Source of the DNA: Bacteroidales bacterium UBA1800
Lineage (GTDB): Bacteria > Bacteroidota > Bacteroidia > Bacteroidales > VadinHA17
Length of the DNA stretch: 19,126 nucleotides
Direction: 5' to 3'
NCBI GenBank assembly: GCA_002319915.1
Contig: DCFQ01000076.1
Span: forward strand, 1-19,126
Shown here: one piece after another, positions 14,051 to 19,126 of the stretch
Layout: each line of letters starts with the position of its first letter
Position numbering within the stretch: position 1 is the stretch's first letter
Position numbers and translations under genes: made by a program
The notes under the pieces: generated by a model
The model's input: the letters and a program-made list of their open reading frames with translations, nothing else
Told to the model about the DNA's origin: nothing
Database searches by the model: none

Positions 14051-16444
14051 ATGAAAAATTATATTTTACTTCCGCTTCTTATATTAATAATGTCAAGCAG
14101 GCTTCCCGGCCAGGACAACTCAGGGATAATCCAGGGCAAGGTTTACGATTCAAAAACCAATGAAGGCGTACCGTTTGCCACGGTCCAGGTATGGGGCACT
14201 GCAACGGGAGCAGCGACCGGCATCGATGGAAAATTCCGGATCACCGGCATCAAACCGGGGTACATTGAATTAAGGGTTTCCTCAATCGGATACAAGACCT
14301 TCATTTCTTCAGCAATCTTTGTGACCAACAGCAAGCAGGTCGATATTGAAATACCCCTCGAAGAAATGGCAATCGGGCTTTCAGAGGTTACAGTAAAGGC
14401 ATCACCATTCCTGAAAAAAGTTGAAACTCCCTTGTCAGCGAGGGTTATCGGTATCGAGGAGATCGATAAGAACCCCGGCGCCAACAGGGATATCTCAAAG
14501 GTGATCCAGGCATACCCCGGGGTAGCTTCAACTCCTGCATATAGGAATGACGTTATTGTCAGGGGCGGAGGACCCAACGAAAATAGGTTCTATGTGGACA
14601 ACGTTGAGATCCCATATCTTAACCATTTTTCCACGCAGGGGTCTTCAGGGGGACCTGTCGGCATTATAAACGTCGATTTTGTGCAGTCGGTCGATTTTCT
14701 GTCCGGCGCCTTCCCTGCTTCAAAGGGGAATGCACTGAGCTCGGTGCTGAATTTTACCTTCCTCGACGGCAACAGGGAGAAGATGAAATACAGGGCCACC
14801 GTCGGGGCATCAGACCTTGGGTTGACAGTTGACGGACCTGCCGGAAAGAACGGCACAATCCTGATGTCACTCAGGCGATCATACCTTCAGTTCCTTTTCA
14901 GCGCCCTGAAGCTCCCCTTCCTGCCAAACTATACCGATTTCCAGGTCAAATACAGGGTCAGGCTTGACGAAAAGAATGAGCTCACTTTTATAGGATTAGG
15001 GGCAAAAGATGATTTCAGCCTGAACCTCAAGGCAAATGAAACAGAGTACCAGCGATACATCCTCGATTACTTACCTGTCCAGGAACAATACAGCTATGTT
15101 GCAGGACTGGTTTACAAACATTTCAGGAAACAGGGATACGACACCTGGGTGCTTAGTCGTAATTACCTGAATAACACCCAGTTCAAATACGCAGGAAATG
15201 TTGTGGCCGATACGAACCGGATCTTTGATTATTTCTCGGGTGAAGGCGACATAAAAGCCAGGTTCGAAAGGACGATACTGAACGAAAACGGATTCAGGAT
15301 AAATTTTGGGGCAGGATATGAATACGCCCATTATAGGAATTCCACATACAAGCGGCTCTTTACAACAGAAAATGAGCGGCTCATTGATTACCGGAGCAAT
15401 CTCAAGTTCGGAAAATTTGGCCTCTTCGGGCAGATAAGCAAATCGCTGCTGGAGGAACGGCTGAGTCTGTCTTTTGGATTAAGGACGGATTTCAACAACT
15501 ATTCAACCGCGATGTCAAACCCGCTGGACCAGTTATCGCCACGTCTTTCAGCCTCATACAGCCTGACGGACAAGCTGAACCTGAATTTCAGCATAGGTCG
15601 GTATTACCAGCTGCCCCCCTATACCGCCCTCGGTTATGCCGACACTACCGCGACTTTTGTGAACAGGTTAAACAGGTTGAAATATATCAGGTCGGATCAT
15701 ATCCTAGGCGGGATCGAGCTGAATCCTGCGGAAAACATACAAGTTTCCCTTGAAGCATTCCATAAGTCTTATTCGAGGTATCCGTACTCACTCGCCGATA
15801 AAGTGCCGCTGTCAAGCAAGAGCGCTGATTTCGGGGTTTTCGGTGACGAGGCGCTGCTCTCAATATCAGACGGCAGGGCTTACGGGATCGAGTTGCTCGG
15901 CAGGGTCAGGGATTTGAAAGGACTGAACCTGATCCTTTCCTACACGTATGTCAGGAGTGAATTTAAAACCGGAGGATCGGCATGGATCCCGTCAGCCTGG
16001 GATAACAGACACCTTTTCAATGTTATTGCATCCCGGAAATTCAAAGGGAACTGGGACCTGGGATTCAGGTGGAGGTTTGTCGGAGGAGCCCCGTACACTC
16101 CGTATGATCTTCTGAAGTCCTCCCTCAAAGCAGCATGGGATCTCCAGGGGCAGGGATATCCCGATTACTCAAGGTTCAATACGGTACGTCTCAGGCCATT
16201 CCACCAGCTCGACATGCGGGTCGACAAGCAGTTTTTCTTTAAAAGCTGGTCGCTGATGATGTATATTGACGTCCAGAATGCTTACAACTTCAAGGCCGAC
16301 CAGCCGCCGATCCTTGTCAGGCAGACTGATGGAAGCGGAATTCCCCTGACCGATCCTTCGGATCCTTCAAGGTACCTTTTGAAGTATATTAACGGTAATT
16401 CAGGGACCGTACTGCCTGCCGTTGGAATAATGATCGAATTCTGA
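14051..16444 (+). CDS. TonB-dependent outer-membrane receptor with CarboxypepD-reg-like domain
   Basis: Outer-membrane active-uptake receptor, 797 aa. The start is the ATG at 14051, which gives a clean signal peptide (MKNYILLPLLILIMSSRLPG); an open frame from TTG at 14003 adds 16 polar residues and is unlikely. Residues about 26-104 form a carboxypeptidase-regulatory-like beta-sandwich (IQGKVYDSKTNEGVPFATV), about 125-235 the plug (VIVRGGGPNENRFYVDNVE at 168-186), and the rest a 22-strand-type barrel ending in Phe, as outer-membrane proteins do. No SusD-like lipoprotein follows, so this is not a typical SusC glycan system. The substrate may be a metal complex, vitamin, peptide or lipid-like compound. 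It starts 56 bp after the DUF1295 stop and might be in the same transcript. No Fur-like site was seen. Confidence 0.92.
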   Translation: MKNYILLPLLILIMSSRLPGQDNSGIIQGKVYDSKTNEGVPFATVQVWGTATGAATGIDGKFRITGIKPGYIELRVSSIGYKTFISSAIFVTNSKQVDIEIPLEEMAIGLSEVTVKASPFLKKVETPLSARVIGIEEIDKNPGANRDISKVIQAYPGVASTPAYRNDVIVRGGGPNENRFYVDNVEIPYLNHFSTQGSSGGPVGIINVDFVQSVDFLSGAFPASKGNALSSVLNFTFLDGNREKMKYRATVGASDLGLTVDGPAGKNGTILMSLRRSYLQFLFSALKLPFLPNYTDFQVKYRVRLDEKNELTFIGLGAKDDFSLNLKANETEYQRYILDYLPVQEQYSYVAGLVYKHFRKQGYDTWVLSRNYLNNTQFKYAGNVVADTNRIFDYFSGEGDIKARFERTILNENGFRINFGAGYEYAHYRNSTYKRLFTTENERLIDYRSNLKFGKFGLFGQISKSLLEERLSLSFGLRTDFNNYSTAMSNPLDQLSPRLSASYSLTDKLNLNFSIGRYYQLPPYTALGYADTTATFVNRLNRLKYIRSDHILGGIELNPAENIQVSLEAFHKSYSRYPYSLADKVPLSSKSADFGVFGDEALLSISDGRAYGIELLGRVRDLKGLNLILSYTYVRSEFKTGGSAWIPSAWDNRHLFNVIASRKFKGNWDLGFRWRFVGGAPYTPYDLLKSSLKAAWDLQGQGYPDYSRFNTVRLRPFHQLDMRVDKQFFFKSWSLMMYIDVQNAYNFKADQPPILVRQTDGSGIPLTDPSDPSRYLLKYINGNSGTVLPAVGIMIEF

Positions 16445-16456
16445 GGCCCCGGGCCT
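16444..16456. terminator. G/C-rich palindrome between convergent genes
   Basis: AGGCCCCGGGCCT is symmetric around one base and begins inside the stop codon of the TonB receptor gene, in a gap of only 30 bp before the stop of the convergent reductase gene. As a hairpin it gives only a short stem and has no T-run on either strand. It could slow polymerase from both sides, but this is weak evidence for a terminator. Confidence 0.25.
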
Positions 16457-16474
16457 GGACCCTGGCAGCAGTTA

Positions 16475-17230
16475 TCAGATCAGGAACGGGATCACGGCTT
16501 TTCTTCCGGCAGGGTAACCCGGGAACCGGGATTTGTACCATTTATGTGATGCAACGGCCCTCGGGAACAGGTTGGCAAATGTGAAAATGAAGAAAGTCAG
16601 CCCGGGAAGCGACCAGGTCATCACTGCCCATCCGGCCCATTCAATGATCTCTCCGAAATAGTGGGGGCACGAGATATAATCGAAGAGCCAGCCGTCTGGG
16701 ATGACATAGGCCCCGGGATTCCCCTTCCTGAGAAGCTTGAGCTTTTCATCGGCCGTCTTGTTAATGGCGAGTCCTGCAAAAAAGATCAATAATCCTGAAA
16801 TAAACTGCCACGACAGAAGCCATGAATTGTCATAATTTCCCAGGTGAAGAACGCCGAAACCGTTGACAAACCCGTTGAGGCAATTGAAAATGATCGCCAT
16901 CAGGACAAGGATGAAAGGAAATGACTTCTCCCTGCCCGACTGCCGGAAGGGATAAATGAAAGTGCGATGTGTATAATGAATTAGCCAGACGATCACAAAA
17001 ACGATGACAGGCAGGCTTTTTGTGCCGGAGGTTATGAAGAAGAGGATCATAAGTGCCGGAGAGGGGAATTCCATGATCATCCAGGCCCACTTTGACTTAA
17101 GGACGGGACCCCAGCCCGAACGGGAGAATTTCCCGTACGGGGCTGATACAAATAATAATGAGATGAATGCTATTACTGCAAACAGGAGTATCAGGTAAAT
17201 TGAATAATTATATAGATCTTCGATTGACAT
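16475..17230 (-). CDS. 3-oxo-5-alpha-steroid 4-dehydrogenase family membrane reductase
   Basis: Inner-membrane protein of 251 aa with about seven hydrophobic segments, full length for the SRD5A family (about 255). The family enzymes reduce a C=C bond next to a carbonyl with NADPH. The residues matching the catalytic Glu57 and Tyr91 of human SRD5A2 are kept: Glu54 in MEFPSP and Tyr86 in HYTHRTFIYPF. NADPH-site blocks follow: IN-x3-DEKLKLLRKG at 156-170, GWLFDYISCPHYFGEIIEW at 180-198, and the C-terminal GRKAVIPFLI. The match is to SRD5A1/2-like proteins and clearly closer than DUF1295. Such genes occur in scattered bacteria; in gut Bacteroidota relatives act on bile-acid and steroid intermediates. 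Here no steroid genes surround it, so the native substrate may be another enone lipid. It converges on the TonB receptor gene. Confidence 0.88.
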   Translation of the reverse strand: MSIEDLYNYSIYLILLFAVIAFISLLFVSAPYGKFSRSGWGPVLKSKWAWMIMEFPSPALMILFFITSGTKSLPVIVFVIVWLIHYTHRTFIYPFRQSGREKSFPFILVLMAIIFNCLNGFVNGFGVLHLGNYDNSWLLSWQFISGLLIFFAGLAINKTADEKLKLLRKGNPGAYVIPDGWLFDYISCPHYFGEIIEWAGWAVMTWSLPGLTFFIFTFANLFPRAVASHKWYKSRFPGYPAGRKAVIPFLI

Positions 17231-17281
17231 GGGGTAGACTACCAGATTAAGTATAAGTACATTGAACAGATTATTCTTTTT

Positions 17282-17358
17282 ACAAAGAGATCACAGAGGG
17301 AAAAAAGCAACTCAGCGTAAATCGGTGGTTTCTCTGTGCAACTCTGTGAAAGTTCTTT
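17282..17358. repeat. Decayed CACAGAG/CTCTGTG intergenic inverted repeat
   Basis: TCACAGAG at 17291-17298 pairs exactly with CTCTGTGA at 17342-17349; outside it AAAGA (17284-17288) pairs with TCTTT (17354-17358). A second CTCTGTG copy sits at 17332-17338. The pattern matches a non-coding CACAGAG-rich element that I recall as common in Bacteroidota and other environmental genomes. It lies between the divergent reductase and aminotransferase genes. The rest of this 207-bp gap is A/T-rich and holds a -7 element (next entry). Confidence 0.5.
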
Positions 17359-17398
17359 AGATTATTTTTATAAATAGTTCCCAAAGTTATAAAAATGC

Positions 17399-17406
17399 TA
17401 TTTTTG
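17399..17406 (+). promoter_or_regulatory. Possible -7 element for the aminotransferase gene
   Basis: TATTTTTG matches TAnnTTTG and would start transcription about 26 nt before the ATG at 17438. The -33 position reads GTTC, not TTTG, so the match is partial. Confidence 0.4.
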
Positions 17407-17437
17407 TCACTCCCCTAAGTGAATAATTTATTGGCAT

Positions 17438-18940
17438 ATGTCGGAACTGGAAACCCACTTCGCTCGATTCAGGGAAAATATCATCGGGATCGATTCCGAG
17501 ATCACAACTCCATATGGCAGGAAGAAGCTTGTCTATGCCGACTGGATCGCCAGCGGAAGGCTCTACGATCCGATAGAAAAAAGGATCTTGCAGGAGATTG
17601 GCCCGCTCGTCGGGAACACCCATTCGGAATCGTCAGCGACCGGGAAGGCGATGACCGATGCCTATCACCAGGCCCAGAAGATTGTGAAGCACCATGTCAA
17701 TGCCGATGATAATGATATCCTGATATTTACCGGCACCGGGATGACCTCGGCAATAGCAAAGCTGCAGAGGATCCTGGGGCTCAAGGTCCCCGAGCAGGCA
17801 ATCAATTATTGCGTTTTCACCCATGGTGAATACAACACATGCCGTGAGATACCGAATGAGAACAGGCCTGTGGTTTTCCTGACCCACACCGAGCATCATT
17901 CCAACCACACCTCCTGGTTTGAAACCCTTGCCGATGTTGTTGTGCTCGAGCCGGCAGGAGATCTCAGGGTCGATCCGGACAGGCTTAGGGAAGAAATAAA
18001 AAAATACAGGAACAGGCCGTTGCTTATCGGGTCATTTTCTGCATGTTCGAATGTAACGGGCTATATGCCGCCGTTTCATGAGCTTGCCAGGATAATGCAC
18101 GAGAATGAGGGTTATTGCTTTGTGGATTTTGCCGCATCGGCGCCCTATGTGAAGATCGACATGCATCCCGACGACAGGATGGAGCAGCTCGATGCGGTGT
18201 TCTTTTCCCCTCATAAATTCCTCGGCGGGCCGGGCAGCGCGGGGGTCCTCATCTTCAACCGCCAGCTTTACAAGAACGAAACACCTGATACTCCCGGCGG
18301 CGGAACCGTCAAGTGGACCAACCGGTGGGGAGGCTACAGCTATATAACCGATATAGAAGTAAAGGAAGACGGTGGTACACCGGGGTTTCTGCAAGGCATC
18401 AAGGTGGCGCTGGCTGTCTCGCTGAAGGAGAAAATGGGAATTGAAAGGATGCGCGAACGCGAAAAGGAGCTCATATCACTTGCCTTCAGGGAGTTGTCAA
18501 ACATTTCCGGACTTCATATCCTTGCCGACAACATAGAAGAGCGGCTCGGGGTATTCTCATTCTATATGGACAATATCCACCATAACCTTGTGACAAAGCT
18601 CCTCAATGACAGGTTCGGCATCCAGGTGAGGGGCGGTTGCTCCTGCGCCGGCACCTACGGACATTTCCTTCTCAATGTCGATTTCAGGATGTCGAAGGAG
18701 ATCACCGACAGGATCGAAGCTGGCGACCTGTCGATGAAACCCGGGTGGATAAGGCTCTCCCTGCATCCCACAATGACCGATGAAGAGCTTTTGTACATTA
18801 CCGGTTCCATACGGAAAATTTCAATCAGCGCGACCGAATGGGCAGCCGACTATTTGTACGACAGGCACACAAATGAGTTCCGGCATAAAAATTTCACCGC
18901 CCCCGGACCTGCCGTATCTTCCTGGTTTGATTTGGATTAG
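17438..18940 (+). CDS. Class V aminotransferase, cysteine-desulfurase-like
   Basis: Cytoplasmic PLP enzyme of the class V aminotransferase family, 500 aa, about 90 longer than SufS/CsdA. The PLP lysine is Lys260 in SPHKFLGGPGSAG (257-269). The cofactor aspartate is Asp230 in VDFAASAP, and the ring-stacking histidine is in EHHSN at 152-156. At the place of the SufS catalytic cysteine (R-x-G-H-H-C-A) the protein reads RGGCSCAGTYGH at 398-409. Cys403 is thus the likely persulfide residue, with an extra Cys401. A C-terminal tail of about 35 residues after 465 is not part of the core fold. It stands alone, with no suf or isc genes nearby. Cysteine desulfurase, selenocysteine lyase or another sulfur-transfer role are possible; the exact substrate is unknown. 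Confidence 0.85.
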   Translation: MSELETHFARFRENIIGIDSEITTPYGRKKLVYADWIASGRLYDPIEKRILQEIGPLVGNTHSESSATGKAMTDAYHQAQKIVKHHVNADDNDILIFTGTGMTSAIAKLQRILGLKVPEQAINYCVFTHGEYNTCREIPNENRPVVFLTHTEHHSNHTSWFETLADVVVLEPAGDLRVDPDRLREEIKKYRNRPLLIGSFSACSNVTGYMPPFHELARIMHENEGYCFVDFAASAPYVKIDMHPDDRMEQLDAVFFSPHKFLGGPGSAGVLIFNRQLYKNETPDTPGGGTVKWTNRWGGYSYITDIEVKEDGGTPGFLQGIKVALAVSLKEKMGIERMREREKELISLAFRELSNISGLHILADNIEERLGVFSFYMDNIHHNLVTKLLNDRFGIQVRGGCSCAGTYGHFLLNVDFRMSKEITDRIEAGDLSMKPGWIRLSLHPTMTDEELLYITGSIRKISISATEWAADYLYDRHTNEFRHKNFTAPGPAVSSWFDLD

Positions 18941-18993
18941 CCTTAGTCCGGGCACTTGTCCCCATATTCGCCGGCACTTGTTTTCACAAAGTA

Positions 18994-19024
18994 TTTGATA
19001 GTACGCATAATTAATTTATTTTTG
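18994..19024 (+). promoter_or_regulatory. Bacteroidota-type promoter of tRNA-Lys
   Basis: TTTG at 18994-18997, 19 bp, then TATTTTTG at 19017-19024, a full match to TTTG-N19/21-TAnnTTTG. The -7 box ends 6 bp before the tRNA 5' end, so the transcript would start at or next to the first tRNA base, leaving almost no 5' leader. Confidence 0.78.
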
Positions 19025-19030
19025 CACCTC

Positions 19031-19103
19031 CGGCCCGTAGCTCAGCTGGTAGAGCACGTGACTCTTAATCATGGGGTCGAGAGTTCGATCCTCTCCGGGC
19101 CGA
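19031..19103 (+). tRNA. tRNA-Lys (anticodon CTT)
   Basis: The 73-nt sequence folds fully. The acceptor stem CGGCCCG pairs with CGGGCCG in all seven positions. The D arm is GCTC/GAGC and the anticodon stem is CGTGA/TCATG with one G-T pair. The anticodon loop CTCTTAA puts anticodon CTT at 19064-19066, and the T arm is GAGAG/CTCTC with loop TTCGATC. The discriminator base is A at 19103. CCA is not encoded and must be added after transcription. It decodes AAG lysine codons. No other tRNA is seen before the window ends. Confidence 0.96.
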
Positions 19104-19126
19104 CAGGATGCCGTCTCAAAACATAA

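Noticed and set aside
18951..18981. GGCACTTGT repeated directly after the aminotransferase gene
   Set aside because: Only two 9-bp copies, no symmetry or T-run; may be chance duplication, not an attachment site or terminator.
19031..19126. tRNA as an integration site for a mobile element
   Set aside because: No integrase, no repeat of the tRNA 3' end and no phage-like genes are seen in the window; the sequence beyond is not available.

Overview
The window looks like chromosomal DNA of a Bacteroidota member, probably an environmental Bacteroidales-type organism. Three things point there: promoters of the Bacteroidota form TTTG-N19/20-TAnnTTTG (clearest before the tRNA and before the acyltransferase), a TonB-dependent receptor with an N-terminal carboxypeptidase-regulatory-like domain, and an arabinose operon with a Nudix-type AraR-like regulator. 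Coding DNA has moderate G+C, while the intergenic stretches are A/T-rich and carry decayed short repeats. No phage, transposase, CRISPR array or rRNA is visible.

Layout. 37-3982, minus strand: an arabinose uptake and isomerisation operon in the order SSS symporter, araA, AraR-like Nudix regulator. An A/T-rich palindrome in the promoter region is a candidate operator. 4123-6667, minus strand: a PlsC-type acyltransferase with its own promoter, family I inorganic pyrophosphatase and an exported patatin-like lipase. 6882-9422, minus strand: a two-gene unit of a soluble PRC-barrel/MgtE-N/CBS protein followed by an Nramp-fold transporter whose metal-site motifs are altered. 9778-11241: a TIGR01777 SDR protein convergent with a Blc-like lipocalin. 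11392-16444, plus strand: a DhaL-DegV fusion (fatty-acid-kinase-like), a DUF1295 membrane protein 11 bp downstream, then a TonB-dependent receptor without a SusD partner. 16475-17230, minus strand: a steroid-5-alpha-reductase-family membrane enzyme. 17438-18940, plus strand: a class V aminotransferase/cysteine-desulfurase-like enzyme. 19031-19103: tRNA-Lys(CTT).

How the genes may work together. The arabinose block is a self-regulated catabolic unit, but it lacks araB and araD, which must lie elsewhere if the pathway is complete. The most interesting unit is 6882-9422. The cytoplasmic Mg2+-sensing half of an MgtE channel (N domain plus CBS pair) occurs without any channel, fused to two PRC barrels, directly upstream of an Nramp relative. 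In that relative the TM1 DPGN motif reads DAGG and the TM6 Met-Pro-His motif reads Ala-Pro-Trp. Loss of that methionine is known to open Nramp to Mg2+ and Ca2+. The pair may therefore be a split, ligand-gated Mg2+ uptake system in which an MgtE sensor controls a different transporter fold. This is inference and untested.

Several other genes share a lipid theme (patatin, PlsC-like acyltransferase, DhaL-DegV fusion, lipocalin, two reductase-fold membrane proteins), but nothing in the sequence proves that they form one pathway.
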